Below are positions 10,977 through 21,683 of a stretch of DNA of 64,000 bases, in pieces. The DNA is from Coprinellus micaceus (Eukaryota > Basidiomycota > Agaricomycetes > Agaricales > Psathyrellaceae), in contig OX596345.1 of the NCBI GenBank assembly GCA_951394405.1, positions 434,001-498,000 of the forward strand, written 5' to 3'. The translations under genes were made by a program, and so were the position numbers. The notes under the pieces were generated by a model. The model ran no database searches. It worked only from the letters and a program-made list of their open reading frames with translations, and was not told the DNA's origin. Position 1 is the first letter of the stretch, and each line of letters opens with the position of its first letter.

Positions 10977-13823
10977 CTATCTGAGATCCCCCGATGCATC
11001 GTCGGGGTTCACTCCCCCATCACTGGGGGTAGAGCCCTTCTCGCTGAACAGAAGACTGTTATGAAGATCGGGGGTGGCGCCATTCGGTGGAACGATCTCA
11101 AAGACCTCCGTGGGGATGGCGGCCTTCTTTTCGTCGTACTCGCCTGTCTCAGAGTCCGCCTCCAGCTGAAGTTCCTCTTCGAGAAGCGCACCAGCCTCCC
11201 GAATAGAGTCATATGTCGACTCTTTGACTTCGAGATTTTGACACGTTGCGATGTTCTTAGTGAGTTCCCCTTCACGTTTTTGGTGTGTGAGGCGGCGGAA
11301 AGAGCGGGTAAGGAAGGAAGAAAGAGTTGGAAGAGGCCAATCGGGAGGCACAAGAGAAATAACCTGGATCAACGTGAGGTTCTACCGCAAAACAGGAGAG
11401 GTGAAAAATGCTGGGCGTACGGTAAGAACGTCGAGGTTTGTGCCCTGCGAGCTAAGCAAATTGGAGGCACGCTCTTTGCTGATGGAAGACCTTGAGAGGC
11501 TGGGTTAGTGCAGCGCACAAGGAGTCTATGGAAACCACCTACCCATCCGCAAGGTATACCTCTAGCAGCAGCTTCAAGAGTTGGCTCTTTGTTGGATTGT
11601 CGATAAGCCTGGGAGGTGCAATCGAGGACTTTGACGGCCCCTTGACATTCTGCCCCGGGAATAGAACTTCAACCCAATCACGCAAGCCAACGCTCTCAGC
11701 CGTCGATACAGCGACCTTAGTAGGGACGACCTGCCCACCGAGGGAGCAATACGCCTCAGCAGAAGGGGCGTCTTTCATCTCGCGCCCCAAAATGGTCAAA
11801 GCGGATTTGTGGTTCCCGAGCTGGACGTTTCGATGAACGACTGAGAGGATACGGTAGGTTAATAGTACTTACCTTACCCTCCAGAATAGCGGATTCCAGT
11901 GCTAGGAACTTCCCTTGCCCGGCATCTTCAATCTTCGACTTAACAGCGGCGGGGTTGTATTGCTGGGACCCTGCCAAGAAGAGAATGAGGCGGAGTCTGG
12001 CACGTTTGGAAGGTGAATCCGGTGTTGTCGAGGCGAAGTGAGCTAGAAAAGAAGAGGGAGTAGAGTGTGCTTGAGGAGACTTCTGGGATTTAGGTATTGA
12101 AGATGCGGCGTAAGAGGATGCTACGAGGGGTTAGACGTCGGTAGACGGAAACATTTGGTACTACCTTTCGCTTTCCAGAGCTTAACGATGACCTCATCTT
12201 CACTCAAAATGTGGAGGACCTCGTCTACGCAAGCCTGGGCAAACTTCGAATGCAACTCCTTCGACTAGATATCGGGTTAGAGAGGGGTAAATAGCGAGGG
12301 GGTGGCATCAACGTACGTTGGTGCGCTTCTGGAACAGAATGTACTCCAAGTACTGCGACGCGGCCGCCGGATTTGCTTCCCCTAGTTGCTGCATCATCGC
12401 TATATCATCCTCCAATGATGCTTTATCCCTGTTCCTCCGCTTGCCGCTTGTCGTAGGGTCGCGAAGAGCGGTCAGGAGCTGGTCGAATTCAGTAAACTAT
12501 ATTTAACGAGAAGAAGGAATGCGAACCTTGATACCAGCTTCTGGATCGCGCTTTGTTAGCCAAATAGCCCATCGCTGGGTCAAAGCCTTGTCGCGTTTCT
12601 GAGTAAGTAGGGAAATCATTTGGAGCAATGGCTCAGGTATGTCGGGGTCAACCCATTCGCCTTCCACGACTCTGTGAAGCATCATTAAGAGGAGTTTCTC
12701 TTGATGGTGAAAGGTGCAACTCACTTGGACCAGATCTCGAGGAGTTTCTCGTCATTCGCTTCTCCTCCCTTCTGATACATGATGCAAAGGGCATTGTACT
12801 GCCCCGTAGATTTGAAGACATCTTCAACTTCGGATAGCACAACGGAGCTGGAGGATAACAGCAAGTCGTACAGATCAGGCGTCTTCTCTTGGCGGGCGTA
12901 GAGCTTCGCAAGGATCGTGTCTATGATCTAAAGATTGGGTGAATCAAGCGGACAATAGGGCAGCTATAATGTGCGTACCTCCCTGACAGTGTGTGGCTGC
13001 TGTCTGCCTTTCCCCTTGTCCCGTAACATGGCCTCTGCCCTCCGCTCGTCATCGTCATCGAGGTCCAGAGCTATCCGCCTCCGACGCTCCTTCTTCAGGA
13101 AGGTTTCCAGCATCTCCGTAGCCCGCTCTTCAAGTATCCGCCGCAGTTCATTGGTTGACGGGGCTGAGCGTGTGTTCGGCGCCAGGTGAGGAGAGTAGTT
13201 TCTGACTAGGTTGGAGGCAACTGGATTAGGCCCATGGCAAATCATACACGGACAACGGTGAAATTGATTGTCAATGTAGGTCCATTTATTTTGAGCGATG
13301 CATCATGAAAAGGAGGACATTCGACAATTGCAGGGCCTTGCGCTGTATGAAGGTGTAAGGGACTCACTTATATCGTCCACGGAAGCATCCCTGGGCATGC
13401 GTTCCGCAACTCCAGCAAAGAGGTCCACTTGGTCATTCTCATTGAAGAGACTACCCCGTAGCTCGGGGTAGTAGCTGACCAAAACGCGCGGGTCCAGATG
13501 CCCGTTGAAGAAGTTGTTTCCTGCGTCTTCGAATAGGGTTTCGGCGAAGTATTGGAATCCTATCCGTTGATACATGTAATGAAGCTCCTCCGTCTAAAGA
13601 ATTTGAGGGTTATGATGCCTGGTAGGACAAACACCGTGCATACCTCGTCCTCATCGACTTCCAGACTCCCCTCTAGCTTCTTTCGTTGAGAATCTGCGAG
13701 ATTGAAGGCATCCTCGAGTCTATGACTGTCCAGAAGTGACTCAAGCTGTGATATGAGGCTTGAAGAGACCAGAGATTGCACTGAGTTACTCCCTACGAGG
13801 AGAACATGAGAACTTGACGACAT
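10977..13823 (-). CDS. Vps39/TGFBRAP1-family vacuolar sorting protein, CNH missing
   Basis: Eleven exons (13823-13644, 13593-13368, 13220-12979, 12927-12725, 12671-12527, 12496-12317, 12264-12165, 12120-11873, 11820-11543, 11499-11421, 11363-10977) keep frame at every junction and give 755 residues. Family signs: YQRIGF..ETLFEDAG near residue 65, RNYSPHLAPNTR, LYARQEKTPDLYDLL, and a C-terminal LVPPDWPLPTLSSFLTRSFR block of the Vps39 domain-2 region. Known of the family: Vps39 and TGFBRAP1/Vps3 are the Rab-binding subunits of the HOPS and CORVET tethers, joining endosomes and vacuoles; the N-terminal citron-homology (CNH) beta-propeller normally takes up about 300 residues. Here an in-frame TGA lies 15 bases before the first ATG and no CNH exons are seen upstream. 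The gene is either 5'-truncated or its first exons were missed. Confidence 0.78.
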
Positions 13824-14775
13824 AGCCAGGTCAGTTCACGGTAGAAGTAGAACCATGGCTGCGCTGTACAGTGAAGTCACGCAGGGTTATGTGCGTGTGA
13901 ACCTTAATCCGTTTCCGGATATGCCACCCATACGGACACCTATCTGGCGCCAAGTCGACCAAAACTCGGCGATGGAATTATGAAAGGCACAAGAAAAAAG
14001 AGAAATAGATATAGCATAGAGCTCCTGATGTGCTGATTGAGGGTCAAGTTTTCAAGGGTCATCTGAGCTCCCCAACTGCCAGAATGCGGGACTTTCATAT
14101 TGTGTTCATACAACCTCTGTTCGACAAGTTGGAGGGCATCGCGGCTGTCCAGAAGGAACCCCGTACTGAAACTAGCTCGAGAATTCTTTTGGGTCGTGCC
14201 CTAATTTTTCCATGAGATGGTTTCATGAACCTGATCCTGGCAGGTTCATCCAGAGCTAAAATGAATTCCACCTCGGGCCGTCCGCAGTAATTTGCGCCAT
14301 GATACTACCACTACATACAATGGACGTTTGTTATCACTCGAAATTGAAGAGCATTTGGTCAAACATATGGTCAAGCACCTGGGCGGTGTTCATGGGCGCT
14401 GGATGCCCACTATGAAATGAATACCACTCATGATCAGATTAAGAAGACAAGCCCGGACGTAGCCTGGCTTCCTCTGGCACTTACGGCCTTCGAGATGGCA
14501 ACACATATCTATGCTGGCTGCGTATTCCGTCACATTAAGCTCAGCTTGGCCCAAGCCTGACTCAAACTACCTGGATTCTCCAGAGTCCGCCAGCTTTCGC
14601 CTCGGATCGGTGATGAAGACCACGTGACTATTATATCGTCGGCCCGCACGGGCCAGGTCCAAGCGGGGCTCGGCGTCGTGCCGCACAACGTTGAAGCGCG
14701 ACAAATTACTTCTTGTTGTCACCCACCACAACGTCGGCACCCACCACGATACATGAGAATGCTTTGACGGCCGAC
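13824..14775. other. Region upstream of the Vps39-like gene and RabGAP
   Basis: The two flanking genes are divergent, so both promoters should lie here. The minus strand was searched for a CNH-type upstream exon and none was recognised. A plus-strand stretch at about 14030-14215 (61 codons) and the sequence up to 14560 look like broken coding remnants of unknown origin. Confidence 0.4.
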
Positions 14776-17128
14776 ATGGACATTGAATCCACTGTAGAAC
14801 AAACCAACACCATGCCCGAGTCATGCCCAGGCACCGCAGGCGGTATCGACTGGGAGGGACTGCGAGGATTGAGCCTCCGGCCTGGCGGATTCAGGGAGGA
14901 AAGGGTCTCGTTATGGTGCGTTTTCCTGAACTCCTGTTTCAGAAACACGCCGATTGTTGTCGGTAGGCCAAAGCTTTTGAAAGTCGACCTTCCAACAGAG
15001 GGCAAGGATGTCCCGACGGAGAGTGAGGAGGAGGTGCACCGAGACGAGAACCAGATTAAACTCGATACCAATCGCAGTTTTGTCATGTACCCAGTAGGTG
15101 AACAGCAGGTTACTCGATCTGTTCAGTTGTGCCGTGATTTACAAGAACATGTAGGGGTGACCGATGAACGCGATACCCTGCAGGAAGACCTTCACGAGCT
15201 GTTGATCAGTGTGTTCCGGAGGCGGAGGGAACTGAATTACTTCCAAGTGCGCCCCAGCCCTTTCTCGAGTCCCTAGAAATTGACACCAATTCTCAGGGAT
15301 ACCATGATATTGCCTCTGTACTTTATCTGACATTGCCCCCGGAGCTGCATCTGGTATGCATGGAAAAGCTCAGCTTGCACCGCGTCCGAGACTACATGGT
15401 TTCGACCCTGGAACCTGTAGTGGGGCTGCTGAGGTCTGAGGCATTCCCTTCTCGAGACCACAGCCTCGTTAACGATGCCTTAGGGTGACCAGGAACTTGC
15501 TCCGGCTTGCAGACCCCGACTATGCCAAATTTTTAGAAAGGTGTGTTTCTATTGCCTCGTTCTCGATTATGATGCTCACCCAGCGCACAGCAACTCACCA
15601 TTGCCCTTTTACGCCCTATCAAACCTAATGACGCTGTTCTCTCATGACATGCCGACACTTCCATTGATACAGCATGTCTTTGACTATTTTCTATGTCGGC
15701 CACCCATAGCAGTGGTGTACCTCACCGTGACCGTAAGTCGTCTTCTCCCGGCACTTTTACCCATTTGTGTCCACTGTCCGCGTACTTTCACTTCCTTTTC
15801 TGGTTACGAACGCCAACCCTGTGCTCACGGCACTACAGCTTATTCTCAGTCGAAAACCCGAGGCACTGCGACTACAGGAAGAAGGGGACGATGGAATGAT
15901 CCACAGTCTTCTAAATGGACTACCAGACATTCTGGACGAGACCCCTCCTCCAGATCCACCACCAGTGGACGATGAACCTAACCCCGAGGACTCTGATGCC
16001 GAGCCCGACAATTCCTCTGGGCCTCAAGTTCCCTCTGCTATCCCAGAGGAGGATCCTTCTGAAACTGAAGGCTCCCCCTCGGAATCCAGTACCCTCCGTT
16101 CCGAACCCCAATCTTCGGACACATTATCTCTGGGCAGTCTCAACGACGCCTTGCCGTCCGAAGGGAAAGGCGAGACCAACACAGCAGAATTTTCTCGCCC
16201 TACCCCGGAGGAAAGTGCAAGACCCTCTTCACCGACCCTCCTTAGGTCTCGGGCAGGGCGGCGGATATCCACACTCCCGTCCCCTCGGACCCGGTCGAGC
16301 AGCAGGTCTATGTCCTCACCTGGACGCTACAACCGCTCCCGTTCCAGCACCATGTCTAGTCTTTCTCGGCGCAGCTCCGTCTCAGATGTTGTCCCCAGTC
16401 TTCCCCACATGGCCGGACTCGCAGCCCTCGACGACAATGAGCAACTTCCTACTCCTGTGGCAACTAAGCATGTTCCTCCCGAATTCGATGCCCGGAGACC
16501 TTCCAATCTGAAACTGAAGATCCCCCTTACGGATCTACTGAAGCAGGCCGATGATCTGTATCGCAACTTCCCTCCGGATACTCTGGGCCTTAAGCTATCG
16601 AACATCATGGGGCCCCAGAGCGTGGTATTTACCTGGCAGGAGCAGGACGAAGAGGATACCCCCGCCCAGCGTCAGGTTCGAGACGACGAGTTGGAAGCAA
16701 TGGTCCTCCAACCCGACCTCATTGTTTACCCCGAAGTTCCCGAGCCCCTTGATGAAAAGCACGAATTCAACAGCGACGACGAGAAGGAGGGGTTTCTCTC
16801 CGAGTCCGAAGGGGCCGGGGGGAACCAAAAAACGAAACGGCGACGACGCAAGCTTCGTAAGCCCCGACGGCTAGACATGCGGACGAAGACCATGGTTGCA
16901 GGTGCTGTGATTGTGTTGGGGGTAGCAATGGCGGTGTATGGTGCGAGACAACGGGGAGGGATGGGTGTTATATTCCCACAGGCGCAGAAGAGGTGGACAC
17001 AAGGGAAACAGTGGTTTGGCGGTGCCTTGGCAGGCGCAACGGTTAGGTATCTGCAAGACTCGCTTGGGAGTGGGTTTGGAGACGGGGGAAGTATGCCGAG
17101 CGGTGTGGGTGCCCATACGGATCTATAG
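14776..17128 (+). CDS. TBC1D20: TBC1D20/Gyp8-like RabGAP with C-terminal anchor
   Basis: Seven exons (14776-14915, 14967-15097, 15155-15246, 15297-15433, 15484-15540, 15591-15732, 15839-17128) give 662 residues. The TBC domain is split over exons 1-7: VSLWPKLLKV after the first junction, the Arg-finger segment QIKLDTNRS, and the Gln-finger YFQGYHD formed across the third junction. The following LSNLMTLFSHD and VFDYFLCRPP blocks match TBC1D20. A Ser/Pro-rich acidic linker follows, then a hydrophobic segment at about 586-602 (MVAGAVIVLGVAMAVYG), placing the enzyme on ER/Golgi membranes as a tail-anchor-like GAP. TBC1D20 and yeast Gyp8 act on Rab1/Ypt1. About 60 residues follow the membrane segment, longer than in animal TBC1D20. 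Introns 1 and 2 (51 and 57 bp) are multiples of three without stops, so retention would keep the frame. Confidence 0.88.
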
Positions 17129-18473
17129 AGACCCACTTTCACCTATTCTAGAGCAACCATGACTCGAGGCTCATCTCCCTGTGGGTGTTGATGGCCTGGC
17201 AGGACAATGGGCCAGGGGGAGGCAGTTAGCATGATCCTTACTATTTGGGCAAGTTACCTTCGCTTGTAGGGCGGGCCTGTCGAGGAGTCTGACTCGGAGG
17301 TCAGGGCGGTTCCCACTGCGGCCTGCTGTTCCACAGGATATCTATCAGAGCCTCTCTATCTGCCACACCTCGGTTCCAAGATTCGCATTCCCTTTCTCCC
17401 GAATCGACAGATGTACCCATTCGCGGTTCCGACGACTCGCACTAAATTGTGGCGACCCCGCTGCCTGCTACTGCCTGACGGTGCCGACGCACGCAGTACG
17501 TACATGTGAACCCTCCACGGATTGTTTGGACTTTGGCTTGGGTTATCCACTGCGATACTCATTGGGGTTGATGCATATGTTGGACAGTGGTGGACGGTGC
17601 ATGTCGCATGCCGCACGTTCGGCCTCTGGATCTCTGAACGTTTGCAGATATCTGTTCTCAAGCACCTTGGCGCCTTTCCCGTACTCACTACTCGCTCCTC
17701 CCACATCCAGTTCTAGGCCCGTATGTGACTGCTTCAAGGGGGAAACATTCGTGTGTTTCATTTCCACCCAACCCAGCCCAAGTAGCAAGTTTCGTCCTCA
17801 CCTACATACGAGGAGCTTTGGGCAGACACAGAGAGGTCACTTGTATTTCTCTGCTCCACCCCATATCGACTTTGCTCGAACCTCGCCGTTTCCAGCTAGC
17901 CACGGGACGCCTGTTGCATTTCTGTGTACATTTCTCGCCACGATATCTATCATTGCTCAGAAACGGCTCCATTCCCGCCCATGGGAGTGAGCATCGAGGG
18001 TATCACGACCAAACGGGGACCAACACCTGTCGAGTGCCTCTCACGACACAATCGTCGAATTGAGTTCGACATGAATTGAAACCCTGGATGCACAACAAAC
18101 CATCATGCCGTAACCAAACGTCAGCGGAGTCAAAGGATCCGTAAACTGCTTTCGTTTCCTTTGCGAATTCTGGTGGTCTGAGACTGCGGGTAGCAAGGCA
18201 GAGTGAGAAGCTGCATTGAGGCGTACATATTACCCTCGTCGTGTAAGCGCCGAACATCGATCCGTACACAACGGAATAGATCTACTGTGCGGGTGTGCAA
18301 TAATGCGGGTGGAACTCTACGTGGATCTATCAGAAGCAAACGTTCGAATAACACAGGATTCTATGTCGTCAGGTGTAGTAAATGTAAGTAATTCAAGAAC
18401 GAGGGTCCAGACCTTCGAGGATCATGGGGAGACGACCAGAATTGAAAATGTGGTGCACGGAGCTATCGGGTAT
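17129..18473. other. Intergenic, no gene seen
   Basis: The RabGAP and the HAD phosphatase converge here, so only 3' ends are expected. The longest frame (17481-17990, plus) is anonymous and lies over other frames on both strands. Confidence 0.5.
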
Positions 18474-19867
18474 CTATCCAACAACTTGCTCGACGGTTTT
18501 CTCGCCTTTGACGATCGAAGATACAATCGGGGTTGCGTCTGAGAAGTCTTGGAAGTGGAGGTGTTTGATGCCGTGCTTTGTGCAGTACACGGAGAGGTCG
18601 TTCTCGCCGTTCGGCTTCTCCTTAGCGAAGAGGACGTCGGCGTGCCGCGCCGCCGAGATGTCTAGTTCGAGGAAAAATAATCGTTGGCGAGCGTTTTGTC
18701 AAAAGATCCATTTTGGAGATAAAGCGGAGGGACGCCTTCCGTTTCTATTTACTCACCTGACACGCCATCGCCAAAGAAAAAGATGACGGGGGGCTCTGGA
18801 AGACGGCGGTACGGGAGGATGGCCTGGGACTTGTCATGACCAAAACCACTGGTGTGCGAGGAACGGGTTAGCAAAGCGTTTCAAGAAATTTCAGTACCGC
18901 CGCCCTCTGATTCAGGGCGTGGCGGCCCTCAAATCGTACCGACCTAGAAGGGTGGCGGTAGTGAATATCCCACTTCCCGTCATCGAATATGTCAACCTCA
19001 TTCGCGATGATTTCTATCTCGCTTGCATCGTGTTCGCCGATGAGGGTAGACAGCACGGCACGAATCAGAGGCGCCATCCCACTACCAATTGAGTTATTGA
19101 TTAGAGGATATCGCAATTCCATCGAGGGGCGACGGCGCGGGCTCACCTCGATACGATGATGAACGGGATGTCATTGTCCTTGCAGAACTGGTAGAACTCC
19201 TTGAAGCCGGGGTCCAGCCTCATATCTGCTCCAAATTGAGTAACTTGGGATCCGCGGCGCGGACTTAACGGTCTACGCACGTTCTTTGAGGTATTTCTTG
19301 CACGCCTCGACGGTATGCCCGTTGTCCGAAACGCTCTTGAGCATATCCCGGAACCCGTCCCTGTCAAATAGGTGGGACGCCGTCATGGAAACGATATGGA
19401 TGATTGTCCCGTCAGTTGACGTTGAAAAGATGGGCCAGGCGGGGCTCGAATGCTATGTTACTCACCGGAAAGTAAGGCGGTCGGCCAGAATCTCGAAGTT
19501 GCCCTGTCTCCTCTTCTCGTATCCGTAACCCAAGTTGTCCGTTAGAGCTAGTAGGATACATGAGCACTCCTTGTTTTGTAATCGATGATGAAGTGCCCGA
19601 AGGTGTGCCCATCGCTCCCCGAACTAGAGATCTACGAGGATGCCGATGGGGACACTGTTACACGGAAAACGCACTGTCATTCGAGTCAAATGTCGTGATG
19701 GTTCCATCCCTAGAAGGACAGACGCATAACGAGTCAACGGAATGCTCGATTGCGCATAGAAGAAACCGAAATACATACCAATCTGATAGCACAACGAAAC
19801 GCTTGTCTGTGTGGATCGGAGGGTAGGGTAGGGTGCTCTCTGGAGCGGGATCGACAATCGCGGCCAT
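18474..19867 (-). CDS. HAD-superfamily small-molecule phosphatase (yeast YNL010W-like)
   Basis: Eight exons (19867-19779, 19709-19675, 19547-19466, 19360-19281, 19225-19147, 19081-18944, 18848-18757, 18661-18474) give 260 residues. HAD motif I DWDGT has the nucleophile and acid/base aspartates and is split by the first intron after DW. Motif II is the Ser in IIVSSGM, motif III the Lys of FGHDKS, and motif IV reads FGDGVSD (split by an intron). LDPGFKEF and the GEKTVEQV tail match the yeast YNL010W (PYP1) family, which dephosphorylates small sugar or polyol phosphates; MtnX-type phosphoserine-phosphatase-like enzymes are relatives. The substrate cannot be told from sequence. It lies 626 bp downstream of MIOX on the same strand; an inositol or polyol link is suggestive only. 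Introns are 64-127 bp, longer than elsewhere in the window. Confidence 0.86.
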
Positions 19868-20493
19868 TGGTGAGATTGTTAGGTGTGGTTGAAGAAGTAG
19901 TCCAGCTCTTCCCTTCTATCAGAGCTCTTGAGCGGTCAGGGATCGTCCTCGGCGTTTTCTGTCGCGCGTTCCTGGCGGTTGCTGTCAACTCAGCGGTGGC
20001 CTTCCTTGAAGCGCGTCATGGCGATCAAAGTTGATCATCAGTAGGGTCGTCGCACAATCTTCGCGTTCGAGCTGCTTGGCCTCGGAATCACTGACGAGAG
20101 GGTCTTGGGGGATGACCTTGAACAGCACACTGTGAAGTCCACGACCTAAGATTAGCCAGAGAAATTTTTAAGATGGGGGACTGTGATGAACAGCGATGTC
20201 GGGCGGCAGAAAGTTTGCGACGCACATGGAAAACAGAATTAATTGCAGCTAATGATACAGTCGGTCTAGGTCATATCAACGGGAATTAGAACTATGAGGT
20301 ACACTATAAATCGATACACTGTGCAAGTCCAAAGTCGTGGGTCAAAGTCTATATGAATGAGAAGTGACTCTACTAGAGCCATTTTCTAGAGGGTATTAAG
20401 AATAAAATACCGTAAATGAAGTCGGGCGCAGTACGGTGGGTCGGTGTCGGGAATGGCGGAAATGAATGAAACAGGCCAGCTGCAGGTAGGAGC
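19868..20493. other. Spacer between MIOX and HAD phosphatase
   Basis: 626 bp holding the MIOX 3' end and the HAD-gene promoter (both minus strand). No coding signal or repeat was noticed. Confidence 0.5.
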
Positions 20494-21683
20494 TCACCAG
20501 TCAAGGACTGGAGGGAAGAATTTTGCGATGAGGTCCTTGTAGTAGGGTGCCAACTTCTCGGCATCGATGCGTTCGTCACTCTTGCTGTAAAGATCGTAAG
20601 GGTTGAAGGCTTTCACAGCAGCTAGAATCCTTTCGTCTTTCTCGTTGCAGAGGTGGCGATAGGCTCCTTCCCGGTGCCAGGGGTAGAAGCTGTGATACCG
20701 GATCATGGCGAGGGCTTCCTCGGGAAGATAGCTCTGGTCCTTGAGAACGTTGTAGAGGTACTAAGTGGATTCGAATTAGAGAACCCCTTCACGGCAGTAA
20801 GAATGGAGCTGAATCATACCTCGTCATGCCCCCACGACAGCATCACGTTGTCGAGACCGCAATGGGGCTTGTATATGCCATACTCGGTCGAGTACACGGA
20901 GTCAGACGAATCGGGGTTGCTCTTGAAGGTTTCAGGGTAGATGATTTTGTCCGAGAACTTGCATCCAACGACGAAGGTGTCCTGTTGGAGTACCGGGTTT
21001 AGTGAGGGAATGGAGTCGAATATCACGGGTGACACTCACGCCGACAACGTCCCACTGTCCCTCGGAGCCAAAGAGAAGGAGGAGCTTGCCGAGGTCATGA
21101 ACAAGACCCGCGACCTGCATCCATTCAGGCTTGCCGTCTCTCCGAATGGCCTCAGCAGTCTGGAGGAGATGCTCAATTTGGGAGAGGCTCGTCTGTGAGC
21201 GTGCATTAGCCACGGGGTACAGGAGCTTGCAATGAATATACCAACATCGGGATCCGATTCGTCGACAAGGGTGTTCAAAAGCTCGATGGCCTCCCAAACA
21301 CCCATACGACCACGCTTGCGGCTTTTGAAATCTACACGAGCCTTGATGTTGAATGCCACAGTTTGCTTTTCTACAGAAATGGTTAGGCGGGGAGGGAGCC
21401 CGAGGGTCGAAGTTGCTCACCGTGCTGCTCCTTGTAGAAGTTCTTTACACGGTCGCGTGCATTGTCGTAGTCACGGAAGGCCTCTTTCTCCTTCTCTTTG
21501 TCAAACACAGACTCGTCGTCCCAGCCGCGGCCTCTAATCTGGTTGACTATCGAGCACGACGAAAAGTCAGAACACCGTTGAGGTATGGTCACGGGAAAAT
21601 ATCGGACCTTCGTCGATGGCGTCGCTGGTGGCATCTAGGTCGTAAGCAGCGGCTTGCGCTGAAGCAGTAACAGAAATAGGCAT
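20494..21683 (-). CDS. MIOX: myo-Inositol oxygenase
   Basis: Six exons (21683-21608, 21546-21421, 21370-21246, 21192-21040, 20981-20820, 20760-20494) give 302 residues, normal for the family. MIOX (EC 1.13.99.1) uses a mixed-valent diiron centre and O2 to cleave myo-inositol to D-glucuronate. All six iron ligands are visible: His of EHLLQTAEA, His-Asp of LVHDLGK, His of WGHDE, His of RYHSFYPWH, and Asp of [19 protein letters not shown] forms across the third intron, whose donor is gttggt. The protein ends FFPPVLDW, as MIOX proteins usually do. Introns are 50-61 bp. It is cytosolic and in fungi allows growth on inositol. It is upstream of, and co-directional with, the HAD phosphatase. Confidence 0.95.
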
